The notes: generated by a model not told the origin, from the letters alone. A stretch of 64,000 nucleotides of DNA from an uncultured Rikenellaceae bacterium (GCA_944325305.1 CALUZO010000004.1:44076-108075), one strand, 5' to 3'. Positions 36,527 to 45,642 are shown, counted from the first letter of the stretch. Program-made: numbers and translations.

Positions 36527-37411
36527 TTGCGTCACGCCATACTCATACATGCCCATCGCCTCCCGGAGCAGTTCGGACGGCTGTGCGCGGCCCTTCGTCA
36601 TCCAGATTTCGACATATACGCAAACATAGATGCGAAATCAGACATACAGCCATTCCGCGATGCGGCTCCCCAGGTCAAGTTCATAACCAACCGTATCAAT
36701 ATCAAGTGGGGCCACTGGTCGCAAGTGGAGGCCACACTCAATTCCATGCGCTGTATAGCGGACTCGGGGAATGACTACGGCTATGTCATATTTATCAGCG
36801 GACAGGACTATCCGGTGCGTCCACTTGACGAAATAGCCGAATTCCTTGACATGGCCGGACAAGAATTCATAGGCACCTCATCAAAGTCAGTCATAGACAA
36901 GAAGGAGTTCCGCCGTCTCGAAAAACGTTACACAAAACGCTGGCTGTTCTTGTGTCGCAAAAGCCCACTGTCGGTGTTTAACAAGACGCTGCATTTCCTC
37001 CCGGACAAAAAACATATATTCCCGTTCTACAAGGGATCTTCATGGTGGAATCTGACTTTCGACTGTGTGCTGTACATTCTCGATTTTGTAAAGACGCATC
37101 CGGCCATTGTCAGATCCTATTGCAGAAGTTTATGCCCCGACGAAATTTTCTTTCAGTCTCTTCTGCATGCCTCTCCCTTCAAGGACCGTTTGGTCGACAG
37201 GATATTCCGTTACATGGACTGGTCGGCGGGAGAATCAGGTCCCAGAACCCTCACGGTTGCAGATTTCGAGGCAATAATATCGAGCGACGCATGGTTTGCA
37301 CGTAAAGTAGACATCGCCAAAGATGCGAAATTGGCCGATATGCTCGACGCTCACATATCCGCAAAAGCAGGGACAGACCAGAACACAGTCCGGCAGTCCA
37401 CGATTCAATAA
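36527..37411 (+). CDS. Core-2/I-branching-type glycosyltransferase (GT14 family)
   Basis: The 294-residue protein has the GT14 signature: AILIHAHRLPEQFGRL (4-19) and NRINIKWGHWSQVEATLNSM (about 56-75) in the nucleotide-sugar half, FISGQDYPVRPLDEI (about 89-103) and the closing PDEIFFQSLLHASPF. Bacterial members transfer sugars such as GlcNAc, Xyl or Glc onto surface glycans. No membrane segment or signal is seen. The frame has no ATG near its beginning, so a TTG at 36527 is the probable start, only three bases after the thioesterase stop, which suggests translational coupling. Confidence 0.85.
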   Translation: MRHAILIHAHRLPEQFGRLCAALRHPDFDIYANIDAKSDIQPFRDAAPQVKFITNRINIKWGHWSQVEATLNSMRCIADSGNDYGYVIFISGQDYPVRPLDEIAEFLDMAGQEFIGTSSKSVIDKKEFRRLEKRYTKRWLFLCRKSPLSVFNKTLHFLPDKKHIFPFYKGSSWWNLTFDCVLYILDFVKTHPAIVRSYCRSLCPDEIFFQSLLHASPFKDRLVDRIFRYMDWSAGESGPRTLTVADFEAIISSDAWFARKVDIAKDAKLADMLDAHISAKAGTDQNTVRQSTIQ

Positions 37412-37527
37412 ACACCGGGAACCACGACTTCAGTTACCGGAATGCCGACCACATACGGCAGCGAGTCTCAGCCTACATGGGCACACTGCGTAAACTCCGG
37501 TCAGAGCCATACTCTCACATGCCGATT

Positions 37528-38649
37528 CTATCTTTCTGTCGCACCTGCGTTCATCAGCGTCGCCCACGACATGAACATACGACTGGACCCTTCTGGCCGG
37601 CTTTTCGCGACAGCCCGCTTCGTATATGGCATTTCGAGTCCCATCCTGTCATGATAATGTCTGTAAGGCAATTCATATATCGGTGAAAAGTTTCCACGAC
37701 CTTTGGACGATATCTCCGGTCCAAAAATCTTTTTTCCTCTGTAATCGACATACTGCTCATATGGAACATCCTCTCCCAACATGTACTTTGCCGTATATTC
37801 GAATCCGGCAGCCAATCGGTTGTCGTATGCCGAATAGAGGTCATAACTCTGATTATAAGCAATCTCGCATGCCTGGGCGAGGAATCCAAGTCCCATTTGG
37901 GTATGTCCCATATCCCGTCCGCTCTCCTGGCACTGGCCATTGGCATAGAAGTAATTGTCTATCGCACTGTTACTGTCGCCTTCGAGCAGATGCCGGTATG
38001 CCCTCTCGAAGATGTCGCGCCTGTCGGTAAAAATGCCTATACACATCATGGTACGACATATAGCCGCATCCCAGTTACCGTTATATGTGGGTTGAAAATC
38101 CTCTATCACCGGATACCAAACCTCGAGTATCATCCTTTCGAAAGCGGCAATTCCGTCCCTGTCCCACTTTTTATAGACATGTCTGAGTATCTCGGCGGCG
38201 TTGAGATATTGGGTTCCGCCCATGCCGATCAACAGTTTTCTGTCGCCCATGGTTACCGAATCGAGCTTACAGGACCATGCATCTATGATTTCTATTGCCT
38301 TTTCCGCATAAGCGTCGTCCTTCTCGACCAGCCATTGCAGCATCATAGTGTATGCGGCACGTCCATCGTCCATAAAATCGTTGCCGCCTATGTCAGGCTT
38401 ATTGTAAGGTCCCCGGGCCACATGGCTGCGTGGTTTCGCCACATAATCGAGCGATGCATATTTTGACTCCTGCAACTCCTTCCATGCCGATCGCCAGGGT
38501 TCTTCACCCGACTTGACGTTTTTCCTCACCTCCCTTAGATCCGCACGCGAATGCGACATTCCGGGATGCACCATTTTCGAACCGACGCCACCGCAAGCCG
38601 CAAATGCCGACCACACGGTGATACAGAATAATGCTAAAAATCTTTTCAT
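37528..38649 (-). CDS. Alginate-lyase-superfamily polysaccharide lyase, lipoprotein
   Basis: From ATG 38649 the product has 373 residues, with a signal ending SAFAAC (Cys19), probably lipid-anchored. The rest is an alpha/alpha toroid of the alginate-lyase superfamily (PF05426-like). Active-site-like blocks are YNGNWDAAICRTMM (Asn/Trp near 195) and QESGRDMGHTQMGLGFLAQ (about 240-258, Arg and His). This arrangement recalls PL38-type mannuronate/glucuronan lyases, but the family number is a guess. It is 87 bases downstream of the cysteate-synthase-like gene. The frame-open stretch up to 38712 is not likely to be coding. Confidence 0.8.
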   Translation of the reverse strand: MKRFLALFCITVWSAFAACGGVGSKMVHPGMSHSRADLREVRKNVKSGEEPWRSAWKELQESKYASLDYVAKPRSHVARGPYNKPDIGGNDFMDDGRAAYTMMLQWLVEKDDAYAEKAIEIIDAWSCKLDSVTMGDRKLLIGMGGTQYLNAAEILRHVYKKWDRDGIAAFERMILEVWYPVIEDFQPTYNGNWDAAICRTMMCIGIFTDRRDIFERAYRHLLEGDSNSAIDNYFYANGQCQESGRDMGHTQMGLGFLAQACEIAYNQSYDLYSAYDNRLAAGFEYTAKYMLGEDVPYEQYVDYRGKKIFGPEISSKGRGNFSPIYELPYRHYHDRMGLEMPYTKRAVAKSRPEGSSRMFMSWATLMNAGATER

Positions 38650-38736
38650 AATATTGCTGTTGCCCAGGCGACTATAATTAATGTTCATATCGTTGCAATT
38701 CTTAGCCTGCATTACCGCGCCCGTTACCGGACACTA

Positions 38737-40047
38737 TCAGAATAGTCCTTCCACAACTTCTACGACCTTGTCCGGTGATGGATCGAGTGGAAAAACATAC
38801 GACGGCTTGAGATAATGCAGTTCACCGCCCTTGGCTTTCAGCTCCTCTCTAAAATGGCGTTCGCCGCCGCCCGTAATATTAAGCATTATGGTAGCCGACT
38901 TGTCGATCATCCCTGCTTTAACAGACTTGATCAGAGATGAGGTAGCCACACCGGCAGCGGAGTATATATCGACCCCTTCGGTCTCTTCGAACAATTTGCA
39001 GGCTGCCCGCAATTCCTCGTTGGTCACAGCCATCACGTCGCCGTTGGTATCCTTCAGGGCATCGTATAATCCACCGCGAACGCCCCATGGCGGACGCCGG
39101 TTCGAAAGGACTTTCGCATCGATAGTCTCGGCGTCGGCACGCGCCTGATCATCATCGTAAGGCAGCATGGCGCGCGAGTCTGCCTTCCATGCTTCGTACA
39201 TCGGCAGGAAGGGCACATTCTGCGAGACAATGAGTCTCATCTTGTTGTCTCCGAAACGTCCGTCCTCGATAAAACGCATATTTGCCTCCCACGCCGCGAT
39301 GGCACCGGTACCGCTGCCCACCGCCTGGAAATAATAATCCGGAATCCGGCCTATTGCTGTCACGGCCGAAAGAACAGTAGTCGACATGCCGTCCCGACGT
39401 GCCACATTCTTGCATCCGCCCTCGGCTATGAACTTCGACGATTGCAATGCAAGATTACTCAGATGTATGGCGTCGAAATAATCCCCGCCGTTGCGAGGAC
39501 ATATGAGTTTCACACAGTCGTTCAATGGAGTATCGAACCACAGTGCTCCGATATTTTCTTCCGGGACACTGAGCAACAGAGGGATATTGTTATCCGAACA
39601 AACCTTCGCGAATGCACGGGCTGTATTTCCTGCCGACGCCACGACGAGAACACGTTTCTCGTCAGGCGACATACGGCCGCAAACCACATAAGCCTCCGTT
39701 TCCTTGAACGAACAGGTGGTCATATTCGCACCCTTAGCGGGCCAGTAACCGCTGAAGGTGATCCACAGGTTCTCTAATCCGAGTTTATCGGCGAGACCCT
39801 CGCTTTTATATGTTACCGGAGCCGACGACCCTCTCAATATCCGGCCGACAGGCAGCCAGTCTGCAAACTTATACAGTCCGAGGCTGTCATCACCTATCTC
39901 TATCTGCCTTTTCGCATATAACGCCCTTACAAGCGATGGCGAATCGGAACTGCACTGCGGATCGTCGAGCGTCCAGCCCGTATCTTTAAATTTACGGCCG
40001 CCGGCCACATTCTGCAAAATGTACTCAGTTGGTTTGAAATCTTTCAT
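38737..40047 (-). CDS. Cysteate synthase-like PLP enzyme (threonine synthase family)
   Basis: The 436-residue PLP enzyme has the PLP Lys at 115 (TTCSFKETEAY) and the phosphate loop SAGNTARAFA (138-147). The wider pattern, with PTEYIL, WTLDDPQC, LYKFADWLPV, GSSAPVTYKSEGLA, NRRPPWGVRGGLYDAL and MLNITGGGE, fits the cysteate-synthase branch rather than ordinary ThrC. Cysteate synthase makes L-cysteate from O-phosphoserine and sulfite. In Bacteroidetes this branch is linked to the capnine/sulfonolipid pathway. A plain threonine synthase is the alternative. It lies 15 bases after the TraB/GumN gene in a probable four-gene run. Confidence 0.8.
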   Translation of the reverse strand: MKDFKPTEYILQNVAGGRKFKDTGWTLDDPQCSSDSPSLVRALYAKRQIEIGDDSLGLYKFADWLPVGRILRGSSAPVTYKSEGLADKLGLENLWITFSGYWPAKGANMTTCSFKETEAYVVCGRMSPDEKRVLVVASAGNTARAFAKVCSDNNIPLLLSVPEENIGALWFDTPLNDCVKLICPRNGGDYFDAIHLSNLALQSSKFIAEGGCKNVARRDGMSTTVLSAVTAIGRIPDYYFQAVGSGTGAIAAWEANMRFIEDGRFGDNKMRLIVSQNVPFLPMYEAWKADSRAMLPYDDDQARADAETIDAKVLSNRRPPWGVRGGLYDALKDTNGDVMAVTNEELRAACKLFEETEGVDIYSAAGVATSSLIKSVKAGMIDKSATIMLNITGGGERHFREELKAKGGELHYLKPSYVFPLDPSPDKVVEVVEGLF

Positions 40048-40062
40048 CTATGTATCTTAAAA

Positions 40063-41097
40063 TTACTTTTTTACCGGTTTCACTGTGTATCCTGCTCGCC
40101 TCAACAGACTTATCAGCCCCTGCTCGCCTATAAGATGGAATGCCCCGACTGCTATGAATGTCGGGTTTTGCGCCATGATATCTGGCAATACCTTCATCCA
40201 TTCCATATTCCGTCCTGCACCTATATAGTCGTCATCCTCGGCTCCGATACCGCACAACGCCTCTATCTCCGCCATCTGCCTCTCGGTATATCCGCGAGCC
40301 CGGAATTCCTGCATCTTCCCCTGTTCCCAAACTCGAGAAATGCTATCCGCACTGTCGATAAAAGAGGACAGTTCATTGAGATCCTGGGTGGTATATGCCG
40401 TCTCCAGTCCCCGAATCTCATCCGCCATCCGATCTTTCGAGTCATCGAACAACTCTATCAACAATCCGTAATACCTCGTCAATATCCCTTTCGCAACCAG
40501 CGAATCAGCCAGCATCTCGCTTCGTTTTACATTCACGAGAATCTCCTCGGTATCCAGCTGCACGATATCGTATCCTTTTTCCCTGGCCAACTTGCAGATG
40601 CGTACATCCATTATACCCGACACACTCCAGGGAGACATGTCTTTCAATATCTCGCGAGCCAGCAGCCGACCGCTCAACTTCTCCAGCAGCTCCTCCGGGC
40701 TGTATATCGTATTGTCCAGCCCAACCCCCATGATCGAGGTAACTACCGAATCGACATAACAGTAATCTTCATCTGGCAGCAGGTCGCGATAAGTCTCGCC
40801 CTTTTTGAGCGACATCCTCTCCTGAATCTCCTCGGGATACTCAATTTCAAGCTCCTCATTAAAATCTATCTCGCACGCAAGCTGCCTGACCCTACCGAAA
40901 ACCCTTTCGAATCCCGGAATGTCGTATATGTAATCGGCATCGCCGTCAGGCGCCAAATGAATGGTCCCGAACAGATACGACGCCTTTCCGAGGCCATTCC
41001 CGCTAATCTTCCACAGCAAACCCCTTTCAAGTTTCTGTCCCTGACACCAACATGCCGCAAAGAACAGGCACACTACGAGCAAACAGATTCTTTTCAT
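40063..41097 (-). CDS. TraB/GumN family protein, exported
   Basis: From ATG 41097 the product has 344 residues with a signal (MKRICLLVVCLFFAAC, a possible lipobox at Cys15). Two family motifs bracket the domain: YLFGTIHLAPDGD (41-53) near the start and FIAVGAFHLIGEQGLISLL near the end. The paired GxxH motifs resemble the metal sites of Tiki-type proteases, which belong to this family, so a membrane-associated peptidase is possible, but the function of bacterial members is not known. It begins five bases after the nspC stop. Confidence 0.85.
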   Translation of the reverse strand: MKRICLLVVCLFFAACWCQGQKLERGLLWKISGNGLGKASYLFGTIHLAPDGDADYIYDIPGFERVFGRVRQLACEIDFNEELEIEYPEEIQERMSLKKGETYRDLLPDEDYCYVDSVVTSIMGVGLDNTIYSPEELLEKLSGRLLAREILKDMSPWSVSGIMDVRICKLAREKGYDIVQLDTEEILVNVKRSEMLADSLVAKGILTRYYGLLIELFDDSKDRMADEIRGLETAYTTQDLNELSSFIDSADSISRVWEQGKMQEFRARGYTERQMAEIEALCGIGAEDDDYIGAGRNMEWMKVLPDIMAQNPTFIAVGAFHLIGEQGLISLLRRAGYTVKPVKK

Positions 41098-41102
41098 CCG
41101 TC

Positions 41103-42233
41103 CTACGACATTCTGTTGCGGTAGTCTCCGTATCCGAACCGACGTACGACATCGAGCCTCCCATCCTCCCTGAGTATGGCTATCGAAGGATGCGACACGC
41201 CATTGAACATCGTGGTCTTGACCATAGTATAATGTATCATATCTTCGAATACTATCCGGTCGCCGACTTTGGGTTCGGCATCGAAAGCCCAGTCGCCCAT
41301 ATAATCGCCGGCCAGGCAACTGTTGCCGCCCACGCGCCACCGTTTTTCGCCGGGCTGCGGATCGCGGGCACCTGTTATGACCGGCTTATAAGGCATCTCC
41401 AGACAATCGGGCATGTGGCACGCGAACGAAACATTCACCATCAGGGTATTCACCCCGCCATTGGAGACGATGTCCTCGACGGTCGCAACCAATACTCCCG
41501 TCTGCCATGTGAATGCGCTTCCCGGTTCGAGGATCACGTGCAGGTTCGGATGATGAGCCTTAAACGTCTGCAATATCCGGACGAGTTGGTCACGATCGTA
41601 ATCCTTGCGGGTCATAAGATGCCCTCCGCCCATATTGAGCCATTTTACATGCGGTAGAAGATGTCCGAAATTCTCCTCGATTGCCTCGAAAGTACGCGCG
41701 AGATCCTCCGGACGGGACTCGCACAGGTTATGGCAGTGCAGGCCTTCGATACCCTCGGGCAATCTCGACAATCCATCTGCCGGGATCCCCAATCGCGAAC
41801 CCGGACGGGCCGGGTTGTACAGGTCGGTTTCGACCGGCGACCAGCCCGGATTTATGCGGAGTCCGCACGATACGCCGCGCATCCGCGCTTTCTGCCCGAA
41901 ACGTTCGTACTGGGCAACGGAATTGAATGTGATCGTATGGGTGTAATTCAATATCTCGTCAATCTCGCCGTCTGTATATACAGGTGCGTAAGTATGGGCC
42001 TTGGTGCCGAATTCTTCGAATACGAGTCTCGCTTCGGCAAGAGAACTGGCGGTCGCCCCGCCGACATACTCCCTCATTATCGGGAATATGCTCCACATTG
42101 CGTTGGCCTTGAGAGCTACGATTATTTCGACGCCAGTCCTGTCGGCAACATCCTTGATCTTGGAAAGATTATCCCTGAGGAGTCTCTCCTCTACCACGAA
42201 ACAAGGCGACGGTATTTTAGTTATATCGATCAA
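41103..42233 (-). CDS. nspC: Carboxynorspermidine/carboxyspermidine decarboxylase
   Basis: NspC decarboxylates carboxyspermidine to spermidine (or the nor form), a fold III PLP enzyme. The 376-residue protein shows the PLP Lys42 in IVALKANAMWSIF, the LHCHNLCESRPEDLARTFEAI block (about 165-185), MGGGHLMTRKDYD (about 215-227) and the C-terminal FACHMPDCLEMPY with the active-site Cys. Its partner dehydrogenase is encoded 0.9 kb upstream. It leads the run nspC-traB-cysteate synthase-lyase. Confidence 0.94.
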   Translation of the reverse strand: MIDITKIPSPCFVVEERLLRDNLSKIKDVADRTGVEIIVALKANAMWSIFPIMREYVGGATASSLAEARLVFEEFGTKAHTYAPVYTDGEIDEILNYTHTITFNSVAQYERFGQKARMRGVSCGLRINPGWSPVETDLYNPARPGSRLGIPADGLSRLPEGIEGLHCHNLCESRPEDLARTFEAIEENFGHLLPHVKWLNMGGGHLMTRKDYDRDQLVRILQTFKAHHPNLHVILEPGSAFTWQTGVLVATVEDIVSNGGVNTLMVNVSFACHMPDCLEMPYKPVITGARDPQPGEKRWRVGGNSCLAGDYMGDWAFDAEPKVGDRIVFEDMIHYTMVKTTMFNGVSHPSIAILREDGRLDVVRRFGYGDYRNRMS

Positions 42234-42343
42234 AACAAATAATTTATCGTTCGGGTTTCAAACCGGAGTCCCGATCATATCGTACCGGTGACCGGCAAGT
42301 CATTCGGGTTATGACAGACCTCGCCACAATCTATCTTCACACA

Positions 42344-42796
42344 TCACAGATCCTGACTAAGCCTCACCATATGGCGACACTCCATTCCGTTTTCGAAGAT
42401 CGGCGCCGGGTAGTGACGACGGAAAAAATCGACGTCTATATGTGTCATCGAAAATCCGCATTTCTGATACAGCGCCAGTTGCATCATTCCGCAATTTCCG
42501 GTTCCCACCTCTATGGTTTTGTAACCACGCTCACGCGCCTGCTTGACGGCATGCTCCACGAGCTGTTTGCCGTACCCTCTTCCCTGGAACTTCCACTCGA
42601 CCGCCACATTCACCAACTCGACAGTAAATGGCCGCGTAGGCAAAAGTACATATACACCCGCAACTTCATCATCCACCTTACCGACAAAGCACTCCCCCCT
42701 TTTCAGATAATCCGCCACCGCCTCGACCGAAGGGTCGGCATTATAAAGCAAATCCAAGGGTGCATTACCTGCATCTGTCAAAAGTTCTATACTCAT
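42344..42796 (-). CDS. GNAT-family N-acetyltransferase
   Basis: The 150-residue protein has the acetyl-CoA site in VAVEWKFQGRGYGKQLVEHAV (Q/R-x-x-G-x-G/A) and the C-terminal LALYQKCGFSMTHI hook. It fits small single-domain GNAT enzymes; the substrate cannot be read from sequence. Its position between two polyamine genes raises polyamine acetylation as a possibility, but many such genes have unrelated substrates. I prefer ATG 42796; Met codons at 42811 and 42820 would add five or eight residues. Confidence 0.82.
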   Translation of the reverse strand: MSIELLTDAGNAPLDLLYNADPSVEAVADYLKRGECFVGKVDDEVAGVYVLLPTRPFTVELVNVAVEWKFQGRGYGKQLVEHAVKQARERGYKTIEVGTGNCGMMQLALYQKCGFSMTHIDVDFFRRHYPAPIFENGMECRHMVRLSQDL

Positions 42797-43117
42797 TTGC
42801 TGATACTCCATGCGACGCAATCGGGAACAATCCCCTATCTATTATAATGTAACAAATTCTGCAAGATCCTTCAATCATGTTTTGCCATGTCGGCAGCGTG
42901 TCGTTCCTCCCACGCCGACACAGGCCCATCGAACGCCTACAAACAGTACTGTCTGCATCCTCATCCGCACACGAATGAATGGAGGAAGTCCAAACTCCAG
43001 CGTGAACGAGTCGAACAGCAATATTTCAACCGCACCCCCGCAAACCGCTGTAAAACACGCACCTTAAGCGATTTATCAGAATCCCTTTCCGCATGTTTGC
43101 GGCTTCAGTGCTGCTGA
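42797..43117. other. Region without a recognisable gene
   Basis: This stretch contains a seven-base stem (TGTCGGC/GCCGACA, about 42892-42925) and a GGAGGAAGTCC string that resembles RNase P RNA, but the rest of that RNA's conserved core is missing. No open frame is convincing. Confidence 0.45.
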
Positions 43118-44308
43118 TTACACCTCGAGATCTACATCGAACTTTTCGACAAACGGCAAGCCTTGTTCGCCTATTTCCGACATGAACGGATCCGGGTCGA
43201 ACTCTTCGACGTTGAACACTCCGGGACCGGTCCAAAGACCCTTTGCGAACATAGCCGCACCGAGTGCTGCCGGAACGCCCGTAGTGTAACTTACCGCCTG
43301 CGTACCGGTCTCTTCATAGGCCTTTTCGTGGTCGCAGTTGTTGTAGATATAATATGTGTGCTGTTTGCCGTCCTTGACTCCCTTTATGCGGCAGCCGATA
43401 GAGGTAAACCCTGTGTAGTTCTCGCCGAGCGATTTCGGATCGGGGAGCACGGCCTTGAGGAACTGTATCGGAACTATCTTGCACCCGTTGTAATCTATCT
43501 CGTCGATGCGGGCCATACCGATATTCTGTATCACACGCAGGTGAGTCAGGTACTCCTGTCCGAACGTCATCCAGAAGCGGGCACGCTTGATAGTAGGAAA
43601 ATTCTTGACGAGCGATTCGAGTTCTTCGTGATAAATCACATAAGAGTCTCTCTTTCCGATCTCGGGATATGTAAGTTCTCTCTTTATCTCGTGGGGCTGC
43701 GTTTCGATCCATTTTCCATTTTCCCAGTATCGTCCTTTCTGGGTAACTTCGCGGATATTGATCTCCGGATTGAAATTCGTGGCGAAAGCCATACCGTGGT
43801 TGCCCGCATTGCAATCGACTATGTCGAGGTATTGTATCTCGTCGAAGTGATGTTTGGCCGCATATGCCGTATATATCGATGTCATACCGGGATCGAATCC
43901 GCAACCAAGTATCGCCGTGAGACCTGCTTTTTTAAATCTGTCCTGATAGGCCCACTGCCATGAATACTCGAACTTGGCCTCATCCTTGGGCTCGTAATTG
44001 GCGGTATCGAGATAGTTAACGCCACACTCGAGGCAGGCGTCCATGATAGTAAGGTCTTGATAGGGAAGCGCAACGTTTATAACCAGGTCGGGCTTGTATT
44101 TGTTGAACAGCGCAACGAGTTGTTTCACATCGTCCGCATCCACACTTTCGGTCTTGATGCGGTTGCCGCCAACGGCCTCGGCTATGGCGTCTGCCTTGGA
44201 CCTGGTCCTGCTGGCAAGCACGATCTCGTCGAACACGGGGTTGGCCGCAGCCTTGTGCGCCACGACGGTACCTACACCGCCTGCACCTATAATCATCAAT
44301 CTGAACAT
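43118..44308 (-). CDS. Carboxynorspermidine synthase (saccharopine dehydrogenase family)
   Basis: The enzyme condenses aspartate semialdehyde with putrescine (or diaminopropane) and reduces the adduct with NADPH to carboxyspermidine, which NspC then decarboxylates. From ATG 44308 it has 396 residues, beginning with MFRLMIIGAGGVGTVVA (Rossmann GAGGVG, 8-13). ASRTRSKA and GCGFDPGMTSIYTAYAA are further family blocks. The frame-open extension to 44464 is AT-rich and non-coding. Together with nspC this gives the alternative spermidine route common in Bacteroidetes. Confidence 0.93.
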   Translation of the reverse strand: MFRLMIIGAGGVGTVVAHKAAANPVFDEIVLASRTRSKADAIAEAVGGNRIKTESVDADDVKQLVALFNKYKPDLVINVALPYQDLTIMDACLECGVNYLDTANYEPKDEAKFEYSWQWAYQDRFKKAGLTAILGCGFDPGMTSIYTAYAAKHHFDEIQYLDIVDCNAGNHGMAFATNFNPEINIREVTQKGRYWENGKWIETQPHEIKRELTYPEIGKRDSYVIYHEELESLVKNFPTIKRARFWMTFGQEYLTHLRVIQNIGMARIDEIDYNGCKIVPIQFLKAVLPDPKSLGENYTGFTSIGCRIKGVKDGKQHTYYIYNNCDHEKAYEETGTQAVSYTTGVPAALGAAMFAKGLWTGPGVFNVEEFDPDPFMSEIGEQGLPFVEKFDVDLEV

Positions 44309-44497
44309 ATCTCTTAATTTATAAATTTTAAACGCCAATGTTTTACGATCGTACAGGACCGATGAGCAAAAATACGTTTTTTTTACGAAAAACCATTCCG
44401 GCTTTTCCAGGACATTAAGATAGCATGCAAAAACACCACCTCCGACAACTGATCCAAATAGCAAATATTATTTTAAGTCACAAAAAAGGCTCATAAT

Positions 44498-44528
44498 TTT
44501 GCAGAATAAAAAAAGTAACATATCTTTG
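44498..44528 (+). promoter_or_regulatory. Promoter of tRNA-Lys
   Basis: TTTG (44498-44501), exactly 19 bases, TATCTTTG (44521-44528): the best promoter match in the window. Transcription would start near 44535, leaving a leader of about 60 bases before the mature tRNA. Confidence 0.8.
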
Positions 44529-44595
44529 CACCACAAAAAAAACGGACATCACCGTCTCGATCAAACAAAGACCCGGATGACCGTTACAAAAAGAG

Positions 44596-44668
44596 GATTC
44601 CGTAGCTCAGCAGGTAGAGCACAACACTTTTAATGTTGGGGTCCTGGGTTCGAGCCCCAGCGGGATCA
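44596..44668 (+). tRNA. tRNA-Lys (anticodon UUU)
   Basis: 73 bases fold into a complete cloverleaf: acceptor GATTCCG/CGGGATC (one G-U pair), D arm GCTC/GAGC, anticodon stem CAACA/TGTTG with loop CTTTTAA (anticodon TTT), variable GGGTC, T arm CTGGG/CCCAG with loop TTCGAGC, and discriminator A. The CCA end is not encoded and must be added by the Cca enzyme. It is a single tRNA with its own promoter and terminator. Confidence 0.97.
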
Positions 44669-44675
44669 CACGAAA

Positions 44676-44705
44676 GCGGCCGATAATCAAATGATTATCG
44701 GCCGC
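44676..44705 (+). terminator. Terminator of tRNA-Lys
   Basis: Perfect 14-base arms (44676-44689 and 44692-44705) around AA, seven bases after the tRNA. The following bases (GCTACTTT) hold only a weak T run. Confidence 0.7.
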
Positions 44706-44834
44706 GCTACTTTAGCGACATTCCATTGTGAAGATTCTTTGCCCACTCTAATCACCCTTCTGCCACATATGCCGGCAAAATCCATCAACACCACACCTCG
44801 CGATTAAACCAGCCTGCATGCGGACCCTCTCATG

Positions 44835-45521
44835 TCAGTTTTTTTCTCCGAGCAACTCGTCCACAAGCTGCGGAACGCCTACCGAGGCCGGTTCACGAAT
44901 GACATGCAGGTTAGGGAGACTAACATTAGGCGTATTGGGATCTATTATATAGATCGGAGTCCCGGGCCGCAGACGATGGACCAGGGATGCAGCAGGATAA
45001 ACTTGCAGAGACGTACCAACGACAATCATCAGATCGGCACTGCGTGTAATCTCGATCGCACGTTCGAGCATGGGAACGTTCTCCCCGAAAAAAACAACAT
45101 ACGGGCGCAATAACGAGCCGTCGGGATGACGCGTGTCGTACTTCTGCTCCCAACCCTCGATGGGGACCGTCGCAGTCTCATTGATCGAGCTTCTGAGCTT
45201 GCGTATCTCGCCGTGCAGATGGGTGACATTGGCACTTCCCGCACGCTCGTGCAGATCGTCGATATTCTGTGTGATTATCTCGACATCGAACTTACGCTCC
45301 AACTCGACCAGTGCTCGATGTGCAGCGTTCGGTGCTTTGGAGAGTATCTCGCGGCGACGCATATTGTAGAAATCTATAACTCCATTGCGGTTACGGATCA
45401 AGGCTTCGGGGGTACACACATCCTCGATGCGATGATTGGCCCATAATCCGTCGCTGTCGCGGAAGGTGGCTATGCCACTCTCCCGGCTTATGCCTGCACC
45501 TGTAAAAACAACTATTTTCAT
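44835..45521 (-). CDS. NAD-dependent deacylase of the sirtuin class III type
   Basis: This 228-residue Sir2 protein shows GAGISRESGIATFRD (8-22), TQNIDDLHERAG (84-95) and the catalytic HLHGEI (His103). FYNMRR (51-56) provides the Tyr52 and Arg55 pair that marks class III sirtuins of the SIRT5/CobB type, which remove succinyl and similar acyl groups. The four zinc Cys are absent: the loop between about 108 and 150 holds no Cys, so the zinc site is lost, as in some CobB-like proteins. VGTSLQVYPAASLVH follows. It is isolated from other genes. Confidence 0.92.
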   Translation of the reverse strand: MKIVVFTGAGISRESGIATFRDSDGLWANHRIEDVCTPEALIRNRNGVIDFYNMRRREILSKAPNAAHRALVELERKFDVEIITQNIDDLHERAGSANVTHLHGEIRKLRSSINETATVPIEGWEQKYDTRHPDGSLLRPYVVFFGENVPMLERAIEITRSADLMIVVGTSLQVYPAASLVHRLRPGTPIYIIDPNTPNVSLPNLHVIREPASVGVPQLVDELLGEKN

Positions 45522-45642
45522 ATCGATCTTCGTTTAACAACCTGCCATAGGCAGCCAACATGCTAAAAATATGCCGCGAGTCTCATCATGCGATGTATTC
45601 CATCCATTGGCGGTAAAAAATGCATCGGGAATGCCGTTCATT

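Noticed and set aside
40063..41340. Long form of the TraB/GumN gene
   Set aside because: The first 81 codons overlap nspC in another phase; the Met at 41097 begins a clear signal peptide.
42965..43020. GGAGGAAGTCC string resembling the start of RNase P RNA
   Set aside because: The rest of the conserved RNase P core is not found within 350 bases on either strand, and the string forms a trivial GGAG/CTCC pair.
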